From contig JBCDMB010000002.1 of the NCBI GenBank assembly GCA_038744685.1, positions 124,001 through 188,000 on the forward strand: 64,000 bases of DNA, in the 5' to 3' direction. Made by a program: the position numbers and the translations under genes. Below are positions 28,498 through 37,090 of this stretch, piece after piece. This stretch comes from Verrucomicrobiota bacterium. GTDB taxonomy: Bacteria > Verrucomicrobiota > Verrucomicrobiia > Opitutales > Puniceicoccaceae. The notes beneath the pieces are model-generated. The model was not told the origin of the DNA. It did no database searches and saw nothing but the letters and a program-made list of their open reading frames with translations. Position 1 is the first letter of the stretch. Every line of letters starts with the position of its first letter.

Positions 28498-29493
28498 TTA
28501 CGACCGAGATTTGATTTTCGCCAGCAACGATTCGAAGTCCTCTTCGTAAATGCTGCACAGACCTTTCGTTCCGGACTGCTCAATGTTGCCGCCACCAATC
28601 CCCCATGCCTGAAGGCCGGCGAGTCGAATCGAACAGATCCCCGCACCACTGTCTTCGATTCCAATCGCAGACCCACGCCGGGAAAAATCCATACCCAAAC
28701 CGACTCGAAAGGTTTCCGCATACAACCACGGATGCGGCTTAGGCGAAAGTTCACCCAAGGTTCCTGTCTCGCCCTTTCTCAAAGCGAACCCGGCTGTTAT
28801 GATCGCATCGTAGAAATGCGTGGGGTCGCCAAGATCGAGAGTTTTGAAGGCATCCAGAATTTCCGGGTAAGCTTTCTCATACAAACCGGAGGTAACCAAG
28901 CCAAGTTTGATACCCATATCCTTGAGCTCGAGTAGAAAGTCCTTGATCCCAGGTGAAGGGCGAAAGGCTCCTGGCTTTCCCTTTCCATCCAGGATCAACT
29001 TCATCTCGCGATGGGTGTGCTCGAAATAAAATTTGCGGGCTTCCTCGACCGACCTGTCCGGACAATATTTGTCCACACAATATTGAAGGTGCTCCGAGAC
29101 GGAATGCCCGGAAACATAAGGCAGGTCCGCTTCTTCAAGCTCAAAATACCGGTCTCCAAGCAAACTGGCCGTGCTCATCTGAATGATCCAGATCCAAAAC
29201 TCCTCGCTGTGAACCGTTGTTCCGTCCAAATCCATGAGGACCGCTTCAATCGGCAGCTCTTCGCCGAGATCTTCAACCGGATAATAGGCTGGGTAGCCCA
29301 TCGCAGAGTTGACCAAAGCAAGAGTCTGGTTCGGCAACCCAACAAACTCCACTTTACCGTCGCCTGTTTTCGCTATGGCCTGCACTCCATCCCGGCCAGC
29401 AGTGAAGCGGTGATCGCTGGTCGATTCGATGGATGTGAGCCCAAGTGACTCAGCGTTATTTCCTAATTTTGGGAACTGCATCATTCTGATCAA
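28498..29493 (-). CDS. HAD-superfamily phosphatase/phosphomutase-like protein
   Basis: 331 residues, cytoplasmic (no signal), with an alternative start two codons in at MMQFPK. After an ~80-residue leader of unknown role comes HAD motif I, MDLDGTTVHSEEF, near residue 87, with Asp nucleophile and the +2 Asp. Motif II is LGLVTSGL, motif III the Lys in SPKPHP and motif IV EDSGAG. The cap is helical, as in beta-phosphoglucomutase-type subfamily IA enzymes. It is one of very few non-exported proteins in the locus and could handle a sugar phosphate made from the degraded glycan. It lies 25 bases after the sulfatase at 29519-30955 and 12 bases before the beta-helix gene. Confidence 0.85.
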   Translation of the reverse strand: MIRMMQFPKLGNNAESLGLTSIESTSDHRFTAGRDGVQAIAKTGDGKVEFVGLPNQTLALVNSAMGYPAYYPVEDLGEELPIEAVLMDLDGTTVHSEEFWIWIIQMSTASLLGDRYFELEEADLPYVSGHSVSEHLQYCVDKYCPDRSVEEARKFYFEHTHREMKLILDGKGKPGAFRPSPGIKDFLLELKDMGIKLGLVTSGLYEKAYPEILDAFKTLDLGDPTHFYDAIITAGFALRKGETGTLGELSPKPHPWLYAETFRVGLGMDFSRRGSAIGIEDSGAGICSIRLAGLQAWGIGGGNIEQSGTKGLCSIYEEDFESLLAKIKSRS

Positions 29494-29518
29494 ACCGGCT
29501 GTAGGTCAGCGTCGTTGA

Positions 29519-30955
29519 CTAATTCGAGTTCGGGTTCATCGCAGCCATCTCCCTCTGGAGCAACTGTTTCAACGTTTTCGCTTTCTCCGGATACTGCTCA
29601 ATCACGTTCGTTTGCTCACCAAGATCCTCCTCCAAGTTGAAAAGCTGCTCCACTTGAGGGTTTTCAGCACCCTTCTGCTTCCGGATCCACGTTCCATGAA
29701 GCCTTCCTTTCCGGTATTTCCAACCGTCCTTCGAAATCCCCTGGCCTCCGCCGTAAATGAAGAATTCCCGCGAGGGCGCCTCCGATTCATTCCCCAAAAG
29801 AACAGGCCGGATATCAAGACCATCGATGACGCGATCCGTCGGCAGCTCGGCACCAGCAAGCGCTGCTACGGTCGGCAAAATATCGAGGGTGCTACCGTCG
29901 AAATCGGACACGACACCTGCTGGAATTCGACCAGGCCACCAGAAAATGCTGGGGACACGCTGCCCACCTTCGTAAGTGGTGCCCTTGCCGTCGCGCAAAG
30001 ACCCGGCCGAGCCACCCGTATCCCCTTGAGCCAGCCATGGACCGTTGTCCGAAGTAAAAACAACCAGGGTATTTTGATCGAGTCCACGCTCCCTCAGTGC
30101 CTCCAACACTTGTCCGACCGACCAATCAATTTCTTCAATCACATCGCCATAGAGACCTCGCTCCGTTCGCTCCTCGAAGGTGTCAGACACGAAAAGCGGG
30201 ACGTGCGGCATCGAATGGGCGAGATAGAGGAAGAAGGGTCGGTCTGCATTTTCATCGATAAAGTCGATGGCACGCTCGGTGAACCGCCGCGTGATCTGCG
30301 TCTGGTCCACCGGCCACTCGATCACCTCGGTATTTTCCATCAGAGGAACCTTGTCTTTGTATTTTCTATACAACTCACGGCCTTCGTCCTTTCCCACTTC
30401 CTGCGGAAGATAGGCATGATAGTCTTCGAGCGTCATGCCGCCAAGGAGCTTTGCGTTCGGCGCGAGCGGCATGCCACCGTCATGGGCCATGTCATTGCTG
30501 TAGGGAATTCCGAAATACGAATCAAACCCCTGCTCTGTAGGAAGGAACTCGGGCAAATGCCCTAAATGCCATTTTCCAACGATAGAGGTTGCGTAGCCCT
30601 GTTCCTTCAGGATTTCCGCGATCGTGACCTCACTCTGAGGCAGTCCGTCGCGACTCCACGGAAAGTAGACTCCCCCCATTTTTCCCCATCGGTAGGGATA
30701 GCGCCCGGTCAAAAGCCCCATCCGCGACATGGTGCAGCTCGGAAAAACTACGTGGAAATTTGTAAATCGAATGCCCTCACTTGCCATCCGATCAATCTCC
30801 GGAGTCGAAAACCCCTCAGCCCCGTAAACGCCTAGATCGCCATAACCCTGATCATCGGTAAAAATGACAATCACGTTCGGCTTCTCTGCACGGGTTCCCA
30901 ACGTCCCGCAAAGCACAACGCCGCACAAAAGAAGCAGTCGGAGAACGATAGCCAT
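29519..30955 (-). CDS. Secreted S1-like sulfatase with CxMxR core
   Basis: 478 residues, arylsulfatase A/GALNS-like in layout. Signal peptide to about residue 23, TDDQGYGDLG at the metal pair (34-35), then FPSCTMSRMGLLTGRYPYR. Cys74 and Arg78 are present but the third core position is Met76 instead of Pro/Ala; the bases (TGC ACC ATG TCG CGG on the coding strand) leave no doubt. Other catalytic regions (GKWHLGH, TSDNGPWL, EGGQRVPSIFWWPG) are normal. It lies 19 bases downstream of the Tat oxidoreductase at 30975, with site 5 in between. Fold assignment is secure; whether the Cys is matured is open. Confidence 0.92.
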   Translation of the reverse strand: MAIVLRLLLLCGVVLCGTLGTRAEKPNVIVIFTDDQGYGDLGVYGAEGFSTPEIDRMASEGIRFTNFHVVFPSCTMSRMGLLTGRYPYRWGKMGGVYFPWSRDGLPQSEVTIAEILKEQGYATSIVGKWHLGHLPEFLPTEQGFDSYFGIPYSNDMAHDGGMPLAPNAKLLGGMTLEDYHAYLPQEVGKDEGRELYRKYKDKVPLMENTEVIEWPVDQTQITRRFTERAIDFIDENADRPFFLYLAHSMPHVPLFVSDTFEERTERGLYGDVIEEIDWSVGQVLEALRERGLDQNTLVVFTSDNGPWLAQGDTGGSAGSLRDGKGTTYEGGQRVPSIFWWPGRIPAGVVSDFDGSTLDILPTVAALAGAELPTDRVIDGLDIRPVLLGNESEAPSREFFIYGGGQGISKDGWKYRKGRLHGTWIRKQKGAENPQVEQLFNLEEDLGEQTNVIEQYPEKAKTLKQLLQREMAAMNPNSN

Positions 30956-30963
30956 AATTGAAG

Positions 30964-30975
30964 TAAACGTTTTAT
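30964..30975 (-). promoter_or_regulatory. Operator-like motif, site 5
   Basis: TAAACGTTTTAT sits in the 19-base gap between the oxidoreductase stop and the sulfatase start at 30955. Its position inside an otherwise tight gene pair suggests either an internal promoter or a chance match. Confidence 0.4.
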
Positions 30976-32336
30976 CAGCTACCGGAACGGATCAATCCTT
31001 CACCGTATTCCCAACCCGATCGGACAGGCTCTCGAATATAGAAATCGAGGGATGGATCCTTAAAACGCATTTGATCCGGGAGATACTCCACATTCTTCCC
31101 TGACCTAACCGCAATGGTCCCAAGGATCACGGTCTCGGTCAGCGGAGCTGCGTAATCAAAGTTGGAGCCACAGCCCGGGATCTCTCCCTTTATTGCCATG
31201 ATGATCTCTTTGACCGGACCTCCAACAGCCCGCGGGAGGGTCTTGGGTGGAAGCTGACGTCGAAGCTCCATCCAGTCGTTCGCCAGCCGTGGACTGCTCG
31301 GCCGCATACCAGGTGAGAAGAGGATATTCTTGTCACCGATCATAAGACACCCACCTTCCAACGGCACTCTGGACTTTTCGATCTCCTCTGGGAATCGAGG
31401 TAAACGACCGCCCTCATACCAATAAATTGTAACCGGCGGCTGGCTACCCTGCGCAGGAAATTCATACACATAGGTTGCGCTCGCAGCTTTCGATTTTTTG
31501 CCATCAAACTCGTTCCTGTAGTCCATCTCGGGAGCCATGTAGACCAAGTTCGGGTAGCCCAATTGCATTGCGTACGTGGGAATTTCCAACGTGTGACAGC
31601 CAATGTCTCCCAAACCACCGAGACCGTACTGCCACCACCAACGCCAGCCCTTTGGAACGAAAGTTTTGTTGTAGGCAGCCTCGGGCACCGGTCCTTGCCA
31701 CAACTCCCAATCTAAAGTCGGCGGAACCGGTTCTGGAGGAGGAGTCGTGCCCTCGTTCTTCACGTTTACCGAGGTTCGGTTTGTCCAAGCATGGACTTCC
31801 CTGACCTTACCGACAAGGCCCGCCTCATACCACTCCCGGATCAAACGCATCCCTTCCATATTGTGACCCTGATTCCCCATTACAGTTTGAACTCCAAACT
31901 TGTCCGCAGCGGCCTGAAGCGTTCGTGCCTCCCAAATGTTATGGGTCAAAGGTTTTTGGGTGTGCACGGCAATTCCACGCTCCATTGCGGCATAAGTGGC
32001 AACAAAGTGGGTATGATCCGGAGTGCTGACGATAACCAAATCCAACTCGTCACCGTGAGCGTCCAGCATGCGGCGAAAATCGACGTAGCGCTGTGCATCG
32101 GGAAAAGTATTGAAGCCAATGGACCCAGCAACCTGATCGACATCGGCGATTGCTATAACGTTTTCTCTACGACAGTCGCCAAATGCTGTTTTTGCAATTC
32201 CACCACCTCCAACGAGACCAATGTTCAATTTGCTGTTTGCACCGCGCCCTGATTGTCCAATGCTGAAACAGGGTAAGGCGAAACTGGCAGCAGCGACTGC
32301 TGTCGTCTTCAAGTAGTTGCGTCGTGAGATTTTCAT
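30975..32336 (-). CDS. Tat-exported Gfo/Idh/MocA family oxidoreductase (3)
   Basis: 453 residues from MKISRRNYLKTTAVAAASF, a Tat-type leader; the upstream ATG at 32402 lies in the divergent promoter and is rejected. IGLVGGGGIAKTAFG is the nucleotide-binding loop, TPDHTHFVATYAAM and QKPLTHNIWEARTL cover the catalytic Lys region, and GLGGLGDIGCHTLEIP is shared with the gene at 24478. It is first of the minus-strand run and is transcribed away from the GH38 gene across a 97-base AT-rich promoter region. A glycan-derived sugar is the likely substrate, by context. Confidence 0.92.
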   Translation of the reverse strand: MKISRRNYLKTTAVAAASFALPCFSIGQSGRGANSKLNIGLVGGGGIAKTAFGDCRRENVIAIADVDQVAGSIGFNTFPDAQRYVDFRRMLDAHGDELDLVIVSTPDHTHFVATYAAMERGIAVHTQKPLTHNIWEARTLQAAADKFGVQTVMGNQGHNMEGMRLIREWYEAGLVGKVREVHAWTNRTSVNVKNEGTTPPPEPVPPTLDWELWQGPVPEAAYNKTFVPKGWRWWWQYGLGGLGDIGCHTLEIPTYAMQLGYPNLVYMAPEMDYRNEFDGKKSKAASATYVYEFPAQGSQPPVTIYWYEGGRLPRFPEEIEKSRVPLEGGCLMIGDKNILFSPGMRPSSPRLANDWMELRRQLPPKTLPRAVGGPVKEIIMAIKGEIPGCGSNFDYAAPLTETVILGTIAVRSGKNVEYLPDQMRFKDPSLDFYIREPVRSGWEYGEGLIRSGS

Positions 32337-32433
32337 GGGGCTTTGTTTTCTTTGCTGACCTAGCAAATTTTTATTTTGAATTTTTCGCGTTGCATCTGTC
32401 AAACACCTACTCTCCTACAGATAGTCCACAGAG

Positions 32434-35247
32434 ATGAATATTCCTGAAAAGAAAACTGCTATTGTTGTTGCTCACACTCATTGGGACAGAGAGTGGCGCT
32501 ACCCGATTTGGAAAAACCGTTCCCTGCTCATCGAGTTTATGGACTGGTTGCTCGAAATTCTGGAGAATGACCCTGACTACAGTGGGTTCCTTCTCGATGG
32601 CCAAACGGTCTGTATCGACGACTACCTTGAAATCAAGCCGGAGAACCGGGACCGCATTGCCGCTCAGGTCAAAGCGGGACGACTGGCAATCGGCCCCTGG
32701 TATACCCTACCCGACCTCTTCCCGATCGCAGGAGAATGTCTCGTGCGCAATCTGAACAAGGGGATCCGTTTCGCCGAAGAGTTTGGCGGCTACAACCCAA
32801 TCGCCTACCATACCTTTGGGTGGGGGCAGACGGCGCAGTTCCCGCAAATCTATCAAGACCTTGGTATCAACTATGCCGTAGCGGCAAAGAAGGTTTCCGA
32901 GGAACGCGCTCCCTTTTGCGAGTTCATGTGGACAGCCCCTGACGGATCTCAGCTCCTCACTTCGCGACTTGGACACTTTACCAGACAAAACGTTTATTTT
33001 TATCTCCATTTCCCAGTCCGCTTGAACAACATTTACGATGATAACGAGTTCGCGTGGAAATGGGGTGAAACCGGTGTCGCCTACCACCGTGCCGATGCGG
33101 AGCTTGCTCGAAACGACTATTTCCGGGTCGATCACGAGGATGGTTATTTCAAGGAGAACGTAAAAGATGGAGCCCAGCGCATTTGGGACAATATGGAGAA
33201 GACTCTGGTTGGGGATTACCGGATACTCATGTGCGGCTGCGATTTCTCGACTCCCAACCCGTATCTCCCGAGGATGATTGCCGACTGCAACGAGGCCATT
33301 CCCGACATCGACTTCAAGATGGGCTCCCTGGAGGAATACTTCTCGGGACTAGAAGAACGGATCGACCGGAGCCAGGTGCCGGTGGTCCATGGAGAGCTGC
33401 GCGATGGCGAGCCCTGCTGGGCTTCCGCCAACGCCTTGTCGACACGAATCCACATCAAACAGCTCAACAAGGCTGCGGAGAACACGATGATCCGCCGCAC
33501 CGAACCTCTGGCCGCTTCTCTCTTCAAGCTCGGCTGGCAGTATCCCGATGGATTCTTCAAGCGCGGCTGGAATTACCTTCTCAAATCCCACCCCCACGAT
33601 TCGATCAACGGCGTGACGCAGGATAAAACGGTGGAAGACAACCTCTACCGGATCAACCAAGCCATCGAGATCAGCGAGTCCATCTACGAAGACTGTATCG
33701 CCGGCTTACTCAATCGACTCGATCTCTCCGCGTTCGGTCAGGAGGACCAACTCCTTCTCCTGCACAATCCGCAACCGCGTCCGGTCAACGAAGTCATCAA
33801 AATCGTCGTCGATACTCCTCAGGAAAAGAATGTCTGGGCCATCGGTGTGGCCGAAGAGAACGGAAATCCCCTGGTTGTTCAGCCGATCTCCCGCGACGAA
33901 CACAAGCAGCCGGTCCACGATATCGAAGCACGCCCCTGGCCTCTTAACGTAGACCGCCACTTTGTTTACCTCGAAACCGGCGAAATCCCGGCGGGCGGCT
34001 ACAAGGTTGTCAAAGTGACCCACAAGTCGACGTTCTGGCGAGAGGAAGAGTGGTGGCCACCCATGCGCAAGAGCGTTCAAAACCCAATCGCCAAGGACTC
34101 CCTCTCCCTCGAGAACGAATTCCTGAGGGTTGCGGTGAACCCCGACGGAACCTTCGATCTGACCGACAAACAGAACGGACGGACAATTCAAAACGTGCAC
34201 TCCTTCGAAGACGAAGGGGACACGGGCGATTACTGGGCGTTTTACGTCCCTTTCAATAACCAGGCCATCAGCAGCCGCGGCTTTAACTCGCGCATCTGGC
34301 TGGAGGACAACGGATCACTGAGTGCGACGATCGCCGTTGAGACGGTTATGCAAGTTCCGGCCAATGCTGAGTACGAGAACGTAAAGATTCAGGGCTATGG
34401 GAAAAGGAGCGAAGAACTCGTCGATCTGAAAATCGTCTCTCATCTGACGCTGGCAAAGGGTTCGAAGCACCTCCGAATCAAGACCTCGATCAACAATACG
34501 GCGAAAGACCATCGCCTTCGCGTCTTGATTCCAACCGACGTGCAGACCGATTTTTCCGATGCAGCCGGGCACTTTACCGTCGACCGTCGCGAGATCGTTC
34601 ACGAGAGGGAAGAAAACGGCGAGTATTATCCGGAGATGGCTCTGCGACCCATGGCCGAGTTCTGCTCCGCAAGCGACGGCAAATGCGGGCTTTCCGTTCT
34701 CAACAACTGCTTGACCGAGTTCCAACTTCTCGAGGACGAGCGCCGCACCCTGGCGATCACTCTGCTTCGCGCTACACGGAACCGTATTTGCACCGAGTCC
34801 CGCATTTCCTCCGAGTTTCCCGAAAAACTCGGAAGCCAAATGCTGCAGACCATCGACTACGAATACGCGATCTACCCGCACAAAGGAGACTGGGTCGAAG
34901 GAAAGGTCTATGCAGAGGCAGATAAACTGAACGCCAAGGTGGTACCCGTGCAGATCTCGATGAACCGCGGGGGAGATCTCCCAAGCAGCGCATCGCACTA
35001 CTCCATCGACAACAAAGCGATTGTGATTACCGCCTTCAAAAAAGCCGAAGACCGTGATGCGCTGATTTTGCGTCTTTGTAACCCTACTGACAAAGAACAG
35101 ACCACCACGATTCGGACGGATCTCCCTGTTGAACATGCCTGGCTAAACAATCTCAATGAAGTCAGGGGTGAGGAACTCCCATTCGAGAATGGGTGTATAA
35201 ACCTTTCCCTCTCCAAAGGAAAAATCGTTACCGTCGAACTTCAGTAA
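32434..35247 (+). CDS. GH38 alpha-mannosidase-like protein with unusual nucleophile position
   Basis: 937 residues without a signal peptide, so probably cytoplasmic. AHTHWDREW at the N-terminus supplies the GH38 zinc ligands His16 and Asp18, and SHPHDSING (His388, Asp389) is the third cluster. The C-terminal beta-sandwich (LLHNPQPR... to VELQ) and the overall length fit bacterial GH38. The segment that normally carries the catalytic Asp, usually D-x-FG-x, reads AYHTFGWGQTAQFP, with His126 at that place. Because this Asp is also a zinc ligand in characterised GH38 enzymes, His could keep the metal while changing chemistry. Activity on mannosides is therefore inferred from the family only. Confidence 0.88.
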   Translation: MNIPEKKTAIVVAHTHWDREWRYPIWKNRSLLIEFMDWLLEILENDPDYSGFLLDGQTVCIDDYLEIKPENRDRIAAQVKAGRLAIGPWYTLPDLFPIAGECLVRNLNKGIRFAEEFGGYNPIAYHTFGWGQTAQFPQIYQDLGINYAVAAKKVSEERAPFCEFMWTAPDGSQLLTSRLGHFTRQNVYFYLHFPVRLNNIYDDNEFAWKWGETGVAYHRADAELARNDYFRVDHEDGYFKENVKDGAQRIWDNMEKTLVGDYRILMCGCDFSTPNPYLPRMIADCNEAIPDIDFKMGSLEEYFSGLEERIDRSQVPVVHGELRDGEPCWASANALSTRIHIKQLNKAAENTMIRRTEPLAASLFKLGWQYPDGFFKRGWNYLLKSHPHDSINGVTQDKTVEDNLYRINQAIEISESIYEDCIAGLLNRLDLSAFGQEDQLLLLHNPQPRPVNEVIKIVVDTPQEKNVWAIGVAEENGNPLVVQPISRDEHKQPVHDIEARPWPLNVDRHFVYLETGEIPAGGYKVVKVTHKSTFWREEEWWPPMRKSVQNPIAKDSLSLENEFLRVAVNPDGTFDLTDKQNGRTIQNVHSFEDEGDTGDYWAFYVPFNNQAISSRGFNSRIWLEDNGSLSATIAVETVMQVPANAEYENVKIQGYGKRSEELVDLKIVSHLTLAKGSKHLRIKTSINNTAKDHRLRVLIPTDVQTDFSDAAGHFTVDRREIVHEREENGEYYPEMALRPMAEFCSASDGKCGLSVLNNCLTEFQLLEDERRTLAITLLRATRNRICTESRISSEFPEKLGSQMLQTIDYEYAIYPHKGDWVEGKVYAEADKLNAKVVPVQISMNRGGDLPSSASHYSIDNKAIVITAFKKAEDRDALILRLCNPTDKEQTTTIRTDLPVEHAWLNNLNEVRGEELPFENGCINLSLSKGKIVTVELQ

Positions 35248-35268
35248 TCAGTTTGACCCGAATGGCGC

Positions 35269-35416
35269 GAACTTAAGCGACTTTCTGAATGACTCTCGGT
35301 AGCATCGGTCGCCAAGACCGATGAACCGCGAAAGGCGGTGGACACTCATTGAAAGAAGGTCATCCGCCTGCGCGGCGGATGCTACGATATTGTCGATACA
35401 GAGTCTTAAGTTAGCG
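35269..35416. repeat. Composite palindromic (REP/MITE-like) intergenic element
   Basis: Three hairpins in a row: 35303-35323 (8-bp stem CATCGGTC), 35326-35338 (4-bp stem CCGC) and 35361-35381 (8-bp stem CATCCGCC). They are framed by GTAGCAT at 35299 and its complement ATGCTAC ending at 35385. Outside these, AACTTAAG-containing ends near 35273 and 35404 form a further imperfect inverted repeat. No coding capacity. It lies past the GH38 gene and may also end its transcript. Confidence 0.65.
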
Positions 35417-35541
35417 TCGGTCCAAAGCGAAAATGCCACGTTTCTGACCGATCTCTTGCGGGAATTCTGAGCGGTTTGTTTCCTTGCGCACAATCGCTCA
35501 CCTCGGCTTTGAAGAGCGTCAAAAGATCCTTTTCTAAATTC

Positions 35542-36600
35542 TCACCTCAGGTGAGTCAGGACATCCCTCGAAAAATAGGGTTCTTCGTTTTGCCAGAAGA
35601 TGTACTGCACACCGAGGAACTCCTTGGCGAAGGCGTGAAGCATCGGAACTCCAGTTGATTCCGTGGCCTCACCGATCGGAATTTCCTCACCCGGGGCGAC
35701 GTCCGCTCCTGTCATCCCGATGTAATTCCCGCGTTGAACAGCGATACCCAGAGGAACCGAAAAAGTATTTTCGTGCATCAAAGCCAGCGTATGGTTCAGC
35801 TGCGATCTACGCCCCACCATCAAGTCCGGACCTCCGAGACCGACTCCAACCTCTTCGCCATACTCATAAACCGAGCGAAGGTATCCCCGGTCATTCCAAG
35901 GCAGCCACTCGCCGGGCATGAAGTTGGCATACTGGATCGCAACCGATTTCGGGAATGCCCGCTTGAGAGCGAGCATGTTTGCCCGAATCCCTTCGGCATA
36001 GGCTTCCGGAGTAAAGGATGGATCAGTCTCTTCACTCAAGCCCTCGGCCGCAGTTTCCGGTAGGTTGATCCCTTCGATCTTGCCGTCGAATTGCTCTCCG
36101 AGCGCCTTCAATAACTGACCAAACCGCTCTCGAACATTAGCGTTCCAGCGTTTTGCAATCCACCCCGAAGGCAGACCGTCCGGATTCCTCTTCGCAAACT
36201 CCCCAACATCAAATTCCGAAGTCCGCAAGTAGGGTGGAACCACGTGCCGATCGGGAACAAAACTGGTATCCTGAAGCTGGATGAAGAGCTTTTTCCCTTT
36301 GCTCTCCAAGTAATCCAGGTCCTCTTGGATTGCGGAGAAGTCATAGATCCCACGGGATGGTTCCAGCAGGGTCCAAGGGTAGAGCACCTGTGCCCCGGCA
36401 ACGCGGTCATTGTTCAGGAAAGCATGGTTCCGGATTTCCTTCCGCGGAAGAAAAACAAAGTGCGTGACGCTGTCATCGGGAAGCGGCGAAGGAGAATCGA
36501 TGAACTGCCGGTAGACGGAAGCGTAGCGATCCGCGTCAACCGGCTTTGCAACCGCAATCGAACCGAAAATCGTAAAAACCAAAAACCCGAGAACCTTCAC
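35542..36600 (-). CDS. Secreted TIM-barrel glycosidase-like protein
   Basis: 352 residues with signal peptide to about residue 18 (SIAVAKPVD). The mature protein has barrel-type strands and helices: AGAQVLYPWTLLEPSRGIYDFSAI, KKLFIQLQDTSF, IEGINLPETAAEG, VAIQYANFMPGEW and a final VQYIFWQNEEPYF. Glu in NLPET and Glu in WQNEEP sit where retaining barrel glycosidases (GH5/GH42-like) keep acid/base and nucleophile. I cannot assign a CAZy family. It is convergent with the GH38 gene and has its own upstream region. Confidence 0.7.
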   Translation of the reverse strand: MKVLGFLVFTIFGSIAVAKPVDADRYASVYRQFIDSPSPLPDDSVTHFVFLPRKEIRNHAFLNNDRVAGAQVLYPWTLLEPSRGIYDFSAIQEDLDYLESKGKKLFIQLQDTSFVPDRHVVPPYLRTSEFDVGEFAKRNPDGLPSGWIAKRWNANVRERFGQLLKALGEQFDGKIEGINLPETAAEGLSEETDPSFTPEAYAEGIRANMLALKRAFPKSVAIQYANFMPGEWLPWNDRGYLRSVYEYGEEVGVGLGGPDLMVGRRSQLNHTLALMHENTFSVPLGIAVQRGNYIGMTGADVAPGEEIPIGEATESTGVPMLHAFAKEFLGVQYIFWQNEEPYFSRDVLTHLR

Positions 36601-37090
36601 TCACAGATCGATGAGATCATTCAACGGTCTCGGCAACTCCGAAGTATTCCACTTCCTCAAAATCCAAATTGTTCCCAAGGATCTACCAAAGGTCTCGTTC
36701 GGGATCGAGACAGCCATCGTTACCACCGGGAGACAAGAAAGGAGTTTGATGACACTCGGGAACCAGCAGTTGGAACAGACTTTCAGCTCAAGACGAAAGA
36801 TGGAGGAGTTGGAATCGATCAGGATCTCCTGGGTAATTTCGGTAAAACGATTTTTCTCGTCAGTGCACCGTAAGATGGTCACGCTATGAATCTGTTCTCC
36901 GCTCCCCCCCCTGAAGCCCAGGTCAGTGCTAAAGAGGTTTCTTTGCTTTATTAAACCGCGCCTCATACAAAGCATAATGTAAATATCGAAATCGAAATCG
37001 GTATCGCTATCGAAAGCACTCGAGACCCGATATCGATCCCGATATCGAATCCCGAGTATGTTCAATTTAAGCAGCGAAGTAATATCCTCA
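36601..37090. other. 490-base divergent intergenic region with an ATCG repeat
   Basis: It lies between the TIM-barrel gene (-) and the GH67/GH20-like gene (+). Open frames on both strands of the left half show no recognisable protein. The right end holds the ATCG-rich repeat described separately. No operator-like motif was seen here. Confidence 0.5.
36985..37050. repeat. ATCG-unit low-complexity inverted repeat
   Basis: Units of ATATCG, ATCGAAATCG, GATATCGATC and similar run for 66 bases just upstream of the gene at 37091. The left half (ATCGAAATCGGTATCGCTATCG) and the right half (GATATCGATCCCGATATCG) are imperfect reverse complements, so the stretch can fold into a long hairpin around the CTCGAG at 37021. 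It could affect translation of the downstream gene if it lies in the leader. Confidence 0.6.

Noticed and set aside
36985-37050. CRISPR-like array
   Set aside because: The units are short, contiguous and variable, without spacers of constant length.
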